This document shows positions 1 to 11,900 of a stretch of DNA of 64,000 nt, piece by piece. The notes beneath the pieces were generated by a model, which did no database searches, was not told the DNA's origin, and saw nothing but the letters and a program-made list of their open reading frames with translations. Position 1 is the first letter of the stretch. Each line of letters begins with the position of its first letter. The translations under genes were made by a program, and so were the position numbers. Source of the DNA: Ianthella basta (taxonomy: Eukaryota > Porifera > Demospongiae > Verongiida > Ianthellidae); NCBI GenBank assembly GCA_964019415.1, contig OZ025880.1, positions 4,943,085 to 5,007,084 on the forward strand. The letters are read 5' to 3'.

Positions 1-539
1 CTGCTCTTCCACACAGGGAGAAGGACGACCAGGAGAACGTGGCTTTCCTGGACCTCAAGGTCCTCAAGGAAGATCTGGATCACAGGTAGCTAGCCCTAGG
101 TGCAGACACTCAAGCATGCTTGCTAAAATGGCTCCCCTTTAATTAGAAGAGCTTTCTAATCTGCTATTTTGTGACTGCGGATATCTCCAACCTCTCCAGG
201 GTGAGTCTGGTCCACCTGGGTCCCGTGGAAGACGTGGCAGAGTTGGACGGAGGGGTCGTCGAGGACCTCCAGGTGATGCCATGGTGGGCATCCTTAAGAA
301 TGACGACATATGCAATGAGAACAGCACTGGGCTCCTTCGGTTCAACACCACACAATCGGTGCAGAAGCTACTGTTTTGTGATGGACAGAACTGGAAGGTC
401 AGTATGCAGTAGGCATGTGAGGAGCACATGCTGCAGTATTGCGTGATGATATACAAACTTGTTTGGTCTGTCTCTCTATATAAAGTGCATCAACCTGATG
501 GACTGTCCCTCACTGATGGAAGGAACTCCAGGGAAGTAA
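1..539 (+). CDS. Gene A (3' end only): collagen-tailed modular secreted protein
   Basis: Only the last three coding exons are in the window: 17-85, 200-397 and 486-539 (stop TAA 537-539). The first two are phase 0 and encode Gly-X-Y collagen repeats, ending in a basic stretch of GRR/GRV triplets. A non-collagenous tail follows with four cysteines (motifs [25 protein letters not shown]). Each exon is bounded by AG and GT dinucleotides. The three exons match the 3' ends of genes B (14359-14885) and C (28254-28776) almost base for base, which fixes the reading frame and shows that A is another copy of the same gene whose 5' part lies left of the window. It probably encodes the C-terminal trimerising end of a secreted short-chain collagen-like protein. 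The function of the tail is not recognised. Confidence 0.8.
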
Positions 540-590
540 GATGAATGACATGATCTGTGGAACACCTCCTTATGGACGTTCCTGGCACAC

Positions 591-596
591 ATTAAA
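591..596 (+). promoter_or_regulatory. Probable poly(A) signal of gene A (ATTAAA)
   Basis: ATTAAA lies 52 nt past the stop codon and is kept at the same place after genes B and C. Confidence 0.5.
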
Positions 597-1260
597 TAGT
601 TTAGCATATTAATGAGACAGTACAGCGAGAATTATTAGTAGTATCTGATCTCACACTCAATACAGTAGCTAGCTCAATAGTCAGTGAGTGTGGTGTAGAT
701 GTAAAATCAGTGAAATGTTACAATTATATGACATTTTGAGCTGAAGGAAAGTAACTAGTCAGAGTGGAGGTGAGAGTAGCCGTTTGGGTGGATCGTTGCA
801 TTTGTGGCATTAATGGCTCTACCTTTGGCACTCTAGCAGGGGAGACAAGAGCCAGTGGAGCACATGAATGAAGTGGTGCCATATCCTTAGAGTATATGTG
901 TAGCCATAGTAGTTTACTTATAAATGCATGTGTCTAGCTATGATATTCTATTCATGCAACTGGTGTTAAGTCACTCAATCAAGGGCACCTTGTTTGACGA
1001 CATTCAACAATTGGGTATGTACGTAGCTAGCTGATTGTGTGTGAAGTGGCCACATGCAGGTGAGCACAATCTTTGGTACATTACAAGTGCACTCTCTCAG
1101 ATTTCTCTGAGAAATGATCTATAAGCATTAACTAGCTAATTGTCATCGGATTATGCATGACTGTACAGATTGCTGATGCATATGTGTGTTAGATTACCTA
1201 GTGTACATTAATCCCTCTATATCAACTTGCAACAAGAAGTGCTATACACCTGTATCTCTC

Positions 1261-1717
1261 TGCATGTATTGTTAGCTAGCCCCTCCCCTAGCCGCAGGGT
1301 GGGACACGTAGGGAATAACCCGCTAGACTGGGGTTATAGTCACTGTATACTGTTGTACATGTAGCTCCTCACTCTGTGCAAGTGGACACTCTGCCACACG
1401 CATCGTACCTATGTGCCGCGGAGTGTCATGACCAGAGAAGAAAGGTAATGCCCCACGCAACATCAATGGTCAAGTCAAATCATGATATTGTTAAAAACAC
1501 TTTCCAGACATACTGAGCACTTTTCATTCCTCCATGCAGGGCAGGCCAAGTTTAGATGCTGTCATATAATTTGCGGCCTAAGCAATGTGTCCATTATTAT
1601 GTATACGTACATCCCAGCATATTATTATGCACACGTGCGCATTCCAGCAACACCCAGTCTGTCATCACCCTGTATGCGCTAAATCATAGAGTATCTGCAG
1701 CTAAATGCATGCAAACA
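1261..1717. mobile_element. Copy-specific insertion (~450 bp) with imperfect inverted ends
   Basis: The paralogous B-C and C-D intergenic regions run straight from the CTCTCT tract into TATATAGAAGCTG (near 15600 and 29491). This copy has about 450 extra bases at that point. The insert begins TGCATGTATTGTTAGCTAGC and the reverse complement of its end reads TGCATGCATTTAGCTGC, which resembles imperfect terminal inverted repeats. It contains no convincing coding sequence. It may be a non-autonomous DNA element; the alternative, a shared deletion in the other two copies, cannot be excluded. Confidence 0.45.
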
Positions 1718-2139
1718 TATATAGAAGCTGTTCCTTCGCATACAGATGATAGGCGATGACCTCACAATCAGTGATATGGCCAGGTTTCCATATCATAAGC
1801 AACAAAACACACTTGACATCGTGCTTGAGCAATGTACTTGATCAGCTAATCATATAATCCTTTAATATATAGGCAATTATATAGCCTTGTGTAAGGTGCA
1901 CAGAGATTAAATGTAGGTTTGCAGTACAGTTGCAATGTGTGCATTTAAAGATATGGATACCGACTTTTTAAATTTCCCAGTTACAATTACCAAAACCCAT
2001 TCAGAGACATGCAGCTGGAGATGTATGGTACAAAGTGCACTGGATTTTAGAAAACCTTCCTTGAATCACCTGCTGCAGGCTATATACACTGCAGCATTGA
2101 TACACAACTAATTACATGACAGGATCTTACGGAAGAGTA

Positions 2140-2223
2140 GTCTGGCTTGCTAGACCATCCCATGTGAATGCCCAGCTGCAGGCCTCTGGGCACTTACAGG
2201 ATAGTTTAGCAAGCCAGACTAAT
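2140..2223. mobile_element. MITE-like element, 84 bp, with TIRs and 9-bp TSD
   Basis: The ends are inverted repeats (GTCTGGCTTGCTA at the left; TAGCAAGCCAGAC at the right), and the element is flanked by direct repeats GGAAGAGTA at 2131-2139 and 2224-2232. The same insertion is present in the B-C and C-D intergenic regions, so it predates the tandem duplications. Confidence 0.7.
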
Positions 2224-2433
2224 GGAAGAGTAGATTATGATACTGTTATACATTATAATTTATACTTGATCATTACTTATGCAGCTTGTACTTATACTCT
2301 AGGTAGTCATACTTGCACATTCAAAACTATGGTTGCCCCAGTGCAACTTACACAAAAGCTGTAGTGGTGGCTTTACAGTATAAACATTGTATAATTATGG
2401 GGTTAAATTATATACTTGTATAGCTAGCTATAT

Positions 2434-2765
2434 GTGTGTGGCTGCCTTTTGTGTATGTTAGGCCTGAATAGATAGCCAGACATGCTGTCTCACCTGCCAA
2501 CAAAGTGCCCCCCCCCCCCTACACACCTAAGATCAACCTAATTTTGTAAACTTGCTCTTTAGCTAAGGTGGTAGTTTTGCAGTGCTAACTTGTGTATTAT
2601 TATGGTGGTGATACTTGTCTAACTAGATAAGTGTGTGGCTGCCTGTTGTGTATGTTAGGCCTGCGTAGATAGCCAGACATGTTATCTCACCTGCAGACAA
2701 AGTGCCTGTCTACCTACCCCCCCCTGGCTGATTAACTCAATTTTGTAAACTGTCTATTATATTAC
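2434..2765 (+). promoter_or_regulatory. Duplicated upstream module of gene B (putative promoter region)
   Basis: Two direct copies (about 2434-2510 and 2631-2705) share GTGTGTGGCTGCC, TTAGGCCTG, AGATAGCCAGACATG and CTCACCTGC in the same order. The arrangement recurs upstream of C and D. A single diverged copy occurs upstream of E (44235-44300, including CATGTTGTCTCACCTG) and a weaker one upstream of F (63385-63440). A TATATTA-like stretch at about 2757 is also kept before E and F. Conservation ahead of every start suggests a cis-regulatory role; no transcription start is visible. Confidence 0.4.
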
Positions 2766-2939
2766 TATGCGCCAGACGCCATTTACAAACCCAATTAGCA
2801 GCACTTGGCTGGCAATTCTCAAAAGCCATACAAGCATATTAAGGCTTCTTCATAATGAAAGCAGCCGTAATTGGCAGCTGTTCTGGTGAAGTTAGCAATT
2901 GAGACTTGGGATAGCTGCCAAGCTGTTGAGATAGCTGTG

Positions 2940-5900
2940 ATGAACACTTGGCTATCGTGCCTCCTTCTTCTGGCTCTCTCAGGAGTTGCAGCCACACAAA
3001 GTAAGCACATGCATAGGACAGGCCCAGTGTGGTTAGCAGAAGGAAGATGCTGCAAGTTACCCTGTCGTATAGTAGAGTTGCAATGCTCTACAGTCATTCA
3101 ACACCTATGTAAGTAATATGAACAGTGATATATTATACACACCATAAAAAACTGTAAAGTACCCAGCAATGTATCAAAATTTGGTCAGATATGAGACACT
3201 GGTTCTCAGGAATTGTACTCCTCTACAAAACAGACTATAAACTTTCAATGCTAATGATCACTTAAATTATGTCTACAGTAAATTAATACATCTAAATGTG
3301 AAATCAGAAATGGGACACCTGGGCAACAGAAGGTGGAACTAAATAATGCATCTAGCTGTTTCTCTGCAAATATTTAACAAAGATAGCCGTGTAGTTCTCA
3401 TACAGGGTGTATGGCAACAAGGAGTGAGAATTGGCGGCACATTAGATTTAACCCATTAGTCCTGAATGATGCACTTGCAATTAGAAATAGAGCACTTACA
3501 TACGTATAAGCAGAATTGGAACAGCAAGTCTGAAGCCTTTAGCATGGATGAACAATGAATCTAGTATACAACTTTCACATCTCCCACCTGTAAACTATAT
3601 CTAGAGGATAAAATACATAATCATTTCTGGATAGAGTACAGAATATGTATACACAATTAGTAGCTACCCATGGATGTATCCATGCCAAGGATTACATAGA
3701 GTAGGGGTACAGGTGCATGCACATGTGTGATAGATGATTATGCAGCATAATGACTGGCATCAGTATGTGTTCTAGTATACACAGTAATCACTTCATGACT
3801 TTAGAACCAATTGTGCCTGCACTGTGCCAAGTATGTTTGTGAAGCCTGTTTGATGCTTGTTGTTGCTAACAAACCTAAAAATTCCCACAGCCAATTCTAG
3901 TGGGGAACCATGGGATGGATGGACACTTGTATTGACTATGCCCAAATAAGGAATACTAAACATCCCTGCTACTAATTAAGTTAGTCGAGGGTTATGGTTA
4001 CCATGTGACTACTCATATACCTGCACATCATCCTAATGCCTATATACATACCTGCTTGGTTTGCAGAAACTAAAGCAGAGATGCATACACTCATCTTGTA
4101 CCCCTGGAAGGCTATATAGTGCTGCCATCATTCTAAACGTCTACTAAATAAGTTTGAGAGTTAGCCAGAATAAATCTGAATGAGCCTCAGATGTGGCACA
4201 TGGTCACCACACATCAAAGAACTGTTTTTAAAGCAGTCACACTACAATAACAATGCATAGTGTGTGATTTCATCTATGTGGTAGTCTCGTGTAGCCCAGA
4301 CCGCTTCTCCCCTCCATTTTTAATTAATGACCATGTCTCCGCGATTGCACAATAATATGCACGTGAAGAAATAGGGTCTGGAAGCGAGACAATCTATGTG
4401 GCTGGTTGCTCCTATGAGAAAACTACTATTCCCCATCACCGTTTTCTGTTTGCTTTGAGTGACTAAATAAGTTAGTCAATCTCGAGGGTTGTGGTTGCCA
4501 TATAACTACTATACCTCCACATCATCCTAATGCCTATAGCTACATACCTGCCTGGTTTGCAGAAACTAAAGCAGAGATGCATACTCATCTTGTAGGGCTA
4601 TATGAAGCTGCCATGATTCTCTGTTACCCTCTGATATAGGGCCTCAACCTGCCAGACATCTGTTAATCCTTGTTTTGACCAAGCGCAGTGTCTCCTACAC
4701 CTTTACTGCATCACCCACTTTTGGAGTTACTTACAAAGCCACCTTTGCACCCCTGACAGCTGGCATACCCACACCACAGACTGTGAGGTTTAACAGTCCC
4801 ACCCTACACACCACATATGGGCTCACCCCTGATGTGACATACAGGCTACAGGTGTTTGCAGTACTGAATGGTGCAGAGAGTGCAGCCATCAGTGCAAACT
4901 TCACCACTCTACCCGATGGTAAGTAAAGATGATGGCTAATGTGATCAGTACGCAAGACAGCTCGGTCCCTGCTAAGTATAATATTCTTGCTCATAGCTAT
5001 TACATCTTCATTGGTTCACTTGAATGAGCTAGGACTGCATCTTTGTCAGTAAGTGCCTACTAACTCAAGTCTTATTACAATAATGCACAAACTTTACCTA
5101 ATTTCTCCTTCAATTTTGGTCAAATGATCACGAAATGTGGTAGGAATATGAAGAGGCATAGCAAGAGTACCATTGTTGAGTTATTCTGTCCGAGTTCTTC
5201 CCAATTGTATGGTCGCCCGCCATATCTACTGTAAGAGATAGGGGAAGAGATTGTGTTTCGCTGTTCACATACTCCTCTTTCAATTTTCTAACAATCTTCA
5301 CCAAACCTGTTACAATAAGCCCCTCCACTTGTCCAACTTCTATCTCACCTTCTCCTACTCCTACTGGTAAGGATGAGTGCCGTCAGAAAAATTGCTAACT
5401 ATAAAAATTATATGTGAGACAAATACGTGGATAGTGCAGTGTACATCATGCGTTGCTGGTATTTTGGGATGAAGTGATAGTAATGCTGGTAAGGACAGTG
5501 TGGGCCATGGTACTGGGTTGAGGGTGTGGGTGGGTTTGGTGAGAGGAACTGTGGTGTTGGTGGGGCAGGAGGGTGATGGGGGGCATGCGTGGTTGCATCA
5601 GTTGCGCATGTGGTGGCCTATCGCAATTAGCCCCTCCACATGTTCAACTTCTGTCCCAACTTCTCCCACTCCCACAGTATGTAGCTGGTCGAATGCGGCT
5701 ACAGGATTGGACAGTACACTTTAGGCCTTTACCAGAAGCTGCTATCTGTACAGTTGCTGCAACCTCCCTCCAACTTGCTAGCTAGTTTACATTAGCACAG
5801 GTACAGTGGTTCTTACTCTCTACAGGCGGGGTGCATTTAATGTTGTGGACACAAACGTTTTGTAAATTCCCCTTTGCCACTCCTTAGTTTCCATACTTCC

Positions 5901-8900
5901 CCTCTAATTCCCTGTTCTGTCATCTCCTCTACCATACTTCCATCTCTCTCTACTGATCCACTCCTCATGTCTGCCCCCTCACTTCACCTTCCAGCAAATC
6001 TATAAAGTAGTCCTTCCACCAGTTCCTGACTTCTCTCTGTTCAGTTTGTAGGGTATTATCCTCACTCTCAACTCCCAAACCCCATTTTTGCACCCCTTCC
6101 TTTCCTTTACCTTCTATCGGATAGAATTCCTTCCATTTCTTAGAAACTCTATTTCCAATTTTTTCCACCTCTTACTCCTTTGCTTCTTTCACCATCTTCT
6201 TTGCTTCTTTGTTCATCCTCTTCTACGTACTCTTCCCATGCACACTCAGGCTTTTCACCTAAACCCTCTTGTACAGCACTTCTTTCCTCTCACTATACTT
6301 CTTTCACTTTCTCACTCCACCGCCCTGTTGCCTTTATCTGCATCTTTCTCCTGCGTATATATGTCACCATGTATGCTGCCTCACTAAACTTCACATGTAT
6401 GAAAAATTGTAGGGTATGCTGCCTCCTTCACATTATTCTTGAAACTCTGCCATGCATGCCTCCTCTATACCACCTTCCACTATCCTCCACCTCTGTGTAA
6501 ACCTGGCGCTCAACTCCTCCTCTATGTAGATATATATAACAAGGGGTATTACATTAATTTTACTAGTAATTGGTAGTTACGCACATATCATTAATTATGT
6601 ATATGTATCCAAGCCAAGGAAAAGAGTAGGATTACAGGTGTATGTGTGACTGATGACATTTGCAGCATTTCACTGTCTTCATGCAGCGCGGTATGTGCAC
6701 ACCTGCATTGTAATCAGTATTGTGACCTTAGTATAATAGTACCAATTACACGCTTGCATGGTGATAAGCACTTTCGAAACCTTTTTATAGCTTGTTGATG
6801 CTACCAAAACCCTACAATTCCCCATACACGTGAGGTTTAGTGAGGAAGTACAGGATTACACACTCTGCTAATTATGCCCAAATAAGGTAATAACATCTAC
6901 AGAGCTTATAGTTATATGTCCAGAGTTGCGGTTACTGTATGTCCTCGTGCCTAAGTATGAAGCTGCCTCGTATGAATTAAATCAGGGATGCAATCATAAT
7001 ATTATACCTTCTCCTGTACATCTATATAGGTGGCTACACAAAGCTGCATGCCTTGATTCTTCATTACTCTCTGATATATAGGTCCTCAACCTGCCAGCAA
7101 CCTTCAGACATTCAATGAGGGCAAGCGCAGTGTCTCCTACACCTTTACTGCATCACCCACTTCTGGAGTCACTTACAGAGCCACCTTTACACCCCTGACA
7201 GCTGGCATACCCACACCACAGACTGAGACATTTAACAGTGCAGCCTTACGCACCACATCTGGGCTCACTCCTGATGTGACATACAGGCTACAGGTGTTTG
7301 CAGTTCTGAATGGTGTGGAGAGTACAGCTGTCAGCAGTGACTTCACCACACGACCTGATGGTAAGGATTCTAGATATATATAGATGAGTGTCATACACAC
7401 TTTTAGTACGAAGAATGTATAGTCTGGGTCCACCCACAAGTTAAAATTTGCTCCTGCAGCTGCCTGAGTAAGATCCTGTGTCAACTCACAACAGTGTACT
7501 GCTTGAGTCAGGTGCCCGGGCGTCTGCACCAGCCAGGCAGTTTAGAACAGATGACAAATACATGCAAATGTAATCAGTATTGGACAGCAATGACTCTGCT
7601 TAGCGTTTGTTCATTGTTAGTACACTTTTCAAGGGGCAATTAAGGGAGTGGCAAGGTAATACAGGGAGATAACAAAATGATATAGAAATGTTCCATTGAA
7701 AGCAAAGTGAAGAATACTATTAGACATCATATAGTCATACATATATACTTGTGTTAGGGCATCATGTGGCCTTCAGCATGCATGCGTGCATGAATGCAAA
7801 ATGAAATGGAGCAGCAGGATGGTGCAGCAATCTCTGATGGCAAAAATTGATGATTGGATAAGGCAAAAGACATTTTGCAGCCGATCAGGAACTCAACTTA
7901 ACTGGAGAAGCAGATCTTCTTCTCAGCTAGAATGTAAGCTAGCCTCTTGAAAACAATAGTACACTCCTTTGCCATTGCACTTGTCAATCAATCAATCAAT
8001 TACCACAGCTTATCTCCTATGCAGGAGGTCGCCGCTATCTTTACAGTATTTAAAAATTTATGACATTGTCATAGTTCAGTGTAACATCTACATATGCATA
8101 GTCTATAGTCAATATGTAGTATTATTCAAATCTGTAGCTAGAAACTGTCAATCCATTTCTTTCTAGGTCTTCCTCTTGGCCTTTTCCCTGCAATTTCCTC
8201 AGTGTACACCTTCTTCACTAATCTGTTGTCTTCCATCTGCTCCAGCTTCTCCTTCCATGCTCTTTGTTTCCTTTTTACTTTTTCCATCACCTCCTCTTGT
8301 CCAACTGCCTCTCTCACATCTGCATTTCTTACTCGGTCCATCCTTGTCACTCCTTCGACTCTTCTCAAGTAAGCCATCTCTGTTGCCCCTAGTCTGCTCT
8401 CATGTCTCTTCATCACTGTCCATGTCTCACTGCCATACAGCATGGTTGGTAGCACTATCGCATTGTACACCCTCATCTTCGTAGCTTTCTTCAACTCCTT
8501 CCTTTCCAACACCTCCTTCCGCATTGCTCCTATCACTCTGGCTGCTGCTCCCACTCTCTGTTCAATTTCCTCTTCACATGTCCCATCTGCACTCAGGATA
8601 GCTCCTAGGTATTTCATATTCTGCACTTGTTCTATCTCTTCCCCATCCACACACACTTTGCATTCTTCTCCTTTCCTACTAACCATCATCACTTTAGTCT
8701 TGCCCCAATGTATCTTCATTCCCCAGTTACTCATTGCCTTCTTCAACTCCCTCAAATTTGCCTCCATGTCCTCCTTCCTCTCTGTTAGTAGCATCACGTC
8801 ATCTGCAAATAGCACTACACCCACTTCAGTAGTTGACATCTTCACACCTCCAACACAATTCTCCATTCCTTCCCTCACTATCTTATCCATGAAGACATTA

Positions 8901-11900
8901 AACAGCCATGTCAGCACAATCATCTGCTGTCAAAAACAAAATGGAGGATCCCAGCTGTGCTAGGTAAAAATTGTCTGGATTGACAGCCTGCCAGCGTTAT
9001 GGGGCCTAAAAAGAACAAGCAGGGTGATCCTAAGTTAGGGAATAACAATGACTGTTACAGATTTGGAACCTGGAATGTGAGATCTTTGACAGGGAAAGAG
9101 ATTGAGCTGATTGAAGAAATGAAGAAGTACAGATTGGATGTGTTAGGAGTAAGTGAAGGGAAGATGAGAGGAAATGGAATGAAAACAGTAGATGGTATGA
9201 CTTGTGTGTACTCTGGTGTGCAGCAGAGAAGAGCTAAGGCTGGTGTAGCTATTTACATGGTGGAAGAATTGGCGATGTGCATTAAGGAGTGGAAGTGTAT
9301 TAATGAGAGATTGGTGCTAGTGAGGCTGAAGATAAGGGAGGAATGGGTGTGCTTTGTCCAAGTGTATGCCCCAACAGAAAACTGTTCTGTTGAAGATAAG
9401 GAAGAGTTTTTTGATACCCTGCAGGAGACAGTGTCGGGCCTACAAAGAAAAGATAAAATAATAATACTGGGAGATTTCAATGCTAGAGTGGGGAATAAAA
9501 GAGGAGAATGGAGAGAGGTGATTGGAGGGTGTGGTGAAGAGACATGTAATGATAATGGAAAGAGGTTACTTGAGTTCTGTGCTACAAATGGGTTGATTAT
9601 CTCTAACACATGGTACCAACACAAAGAAATACATCAATTTACATGGGAATGCAGAGGTAGAGGGCTAAAATCAATTCTGGATTACTTCTTAGTAAGAAGA
9701 GAAGATAGGAGAAGGGTTAAGGATACCAAGGTTGTGAGAGGGGCAGAAATCGGTAGTGATCATTATTTAGTGCTGCTGAAGTTGACAAGAAGGCCTCACA
9801 TAAGGCAGGAGGTAAGGCGAAGTGATCACAGAAGGCTGCACTTAAACAGATGGAAGCTCAAAGAGAAGGAAGCACAATGGAGATTCAGGATGAAGTTAGA
9901 AAGGAGACTGGATAGGGCAAGATACTGGGAGGGCAGCAATGTAGAGGAAGTCTGGGGAGAGTTTAAGAAGAATGTAATGGAAACTGCAGCTGAGGTGTGT
10001 GGAACAAAACAGTACAGAAATGCTCAGAAAAGAACTAGATGGTGGAATGAGGAGGTGAAGCAGGCAATAAAGAGTAAGAAGGTGGCTTACTTGAAGTGGC
10101 TGCAGCAACAGACATCGGAGGCAAAGGAGAGGTATCAAGAGGCAAAAAAGGAAGCTAAAAGAGTGGTGAGACAAGCAAGAAATGAGGAGTGGATTGAGCT
10201 TGGCAGATCACTAGAGGATGACTTTCAAAAGAATCAGAAAAGGTTTTGGAGTAGGGTCCGCATGTGTGATGAAAATAAAGCAGATGTAGCTGGGAAAATA
10301 TGTGATGAGAGTGGCCAATTGATAGTAGATGATGCGGGAGTTCGTAACCGATGGAAGGCTTATTTTAGTGACTTACTGCAAGAAGATGCCCAAGGCCAGA
10401 ATGGTAACCAAGTAGATAGGGAGGTGCAACTTGATGAAGAAGAGAGGGCACCAATTGCAGTTGAGGAAGTAGAAGTGGCCATATCGAAGCTGAAAAACGG
10501 AAAGTCACCAGGTATATGTGGAATTAGTGCAGAGATGTTGAAAGCTGGAAGGACTGTAGTAGTGAAGTGGTTACATAGGATAATGAGCCTTGCATGGGAG
10601 AATGGACAAGTCCCAGAAGACTGGCGACGAGCTGTAATCGTGCCAGTACATAAGAAAGGAAGCAAAGTAAAGTGTGAGAACTACCGTGGCATAAGCCTGC
10701 TGAGTATCCCAAGCAAGGCCTATGCGAGGATACTGGATGAAAGGATAAGAAGCGTGACAGAGAGCAAGGTACTTGAGGCTCAGGGGGGCTTTAGAAAGGG
10801 CAGAAGTTGCACGGATCAGCTCTTTACCATAAGACAATTGAGTGAGAAGATGATAGAGAAGAACAAGAAGATGGTGGTGGCATGTGTGGATTTGGAAAAG
10901 GCGTATGACAGGGTGGGTAGAGATAAGTTATGGAAAGTGCTAAAGGAATATGGTGTGAAGGGAAGACTGCTGAGGGCCATTAGATCATTGTACAAGAAGA
11001 GTGAAGGGTGTGTCAGAGTAAAGGATGAATTGTCAAGCTGGTTCCCAATAACACAAGGAGTGAGGCAGGGCTGTGTCATTGCACTTGTCTAGAGGCGTAA
11101 ATGATACCTCGCAACCTCAAAGACTAGCTTTCCCTATCACATCAATTTTTCTCACTTTCATGAGTTGATAACTCACCTTCATGGCACATCATTGTGCGAT
11201 CCACAGAGCAAGACTTGATGCATGCACAGTTGGAGGTCAGATTTGACAGTGGCCAGCTATATCACAAACTGAGTGAATCTCTGAACAAGCCCTAGCTTAC
11301 AGAGACAGAAGCCATGCTATTTAAATGAGTAGAGCAGAAAGCCATGCCAATACAGTATTGACATTGCAATGGTTTGTTACCATATGAGGAAGGAGCGCCA
11401 TCTTTGTCATTTACAGTTAGAGTATGCTAACTCACATTAATGATAATGGGTGAAATGATTGTTTTTCCCTATTCCCTATATCCCTGGCATGCCCTATTCA
11501 GAAGTGAGAGTCACAACACTACAGCACCCTGTCCTCTCTCTTCTTCTTTTTCCATACAAGTCCCCACTGGCCCACCACAGGGACTGGCTGTTGCAGACAG
11601 CACTACCACCTCCATCACTCTCACCTGGAGTGACCCTGCACCAGATAGGATCAATGACAGAGATGGAGCCACTGGATTTGAAGTGAGGAGGGATGGACAG
11701 CGAGTGACCACAGTCACAGACAGGACCTACACCTTCACTGGACTCACAGCAGCAACAAGTTATGACTTTGAAGTCCTGGCCATAAATGAACAAGGCACTG
11801 CTTCTGACAACCATGCTGCTGAACTGACAGCCTCCACTGCTTCTGGAGGTAGGCAGACACTTGCACATCTTGATCTGTCTTTCTGTCTTTCTGTGTACTT

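Larger units (their letters stand above)
540..2939. other. Intergenic region A-B
   Basis: No coding region is supported here. It holds the 3' UTR of A, a copy-specific insertion of about 450 bp (1261-1717), a small TIR element (2140-2223), C-tracts near 2508 and 2718, and the duplicated upstream module of gene B. Most of it aligns with the B-C (14886-16830) and C-D (28777-30709) intergenic regions, with scattered substitutions and small indels. Confidence 0.7.

Noticed and set aside
171..446. 91-codon frame over the collagen-tail exons (and copies at 14513 and 28408)
   Set aside because: It reads the collagen and Cys-tail exon in the wrong frame and crosses both splice sites; the Gly-X-Y frame is the coding one.
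2871..2939. Upstream in-frame extension of the signal exon of gene B
   Set aside because: The extension has no ATG in frame and does not resemble the equivalent region of E or F; the ATG before the hydrophobic segment is conserved in all copies.
8442..8963. 173-codon + strand frame opposite the RT fragment
   Set aside because: It is the complement of the LINE RT; low-complexity Ser/Thr composition and no motif.
8138..11092. Two separate LINE insertions in opposite orientation
   Set aside because: The halves are complementary parts of one protein that meet at one point, with one tail and one pair of target duplications; a single twin-primed insertion explains all of it.
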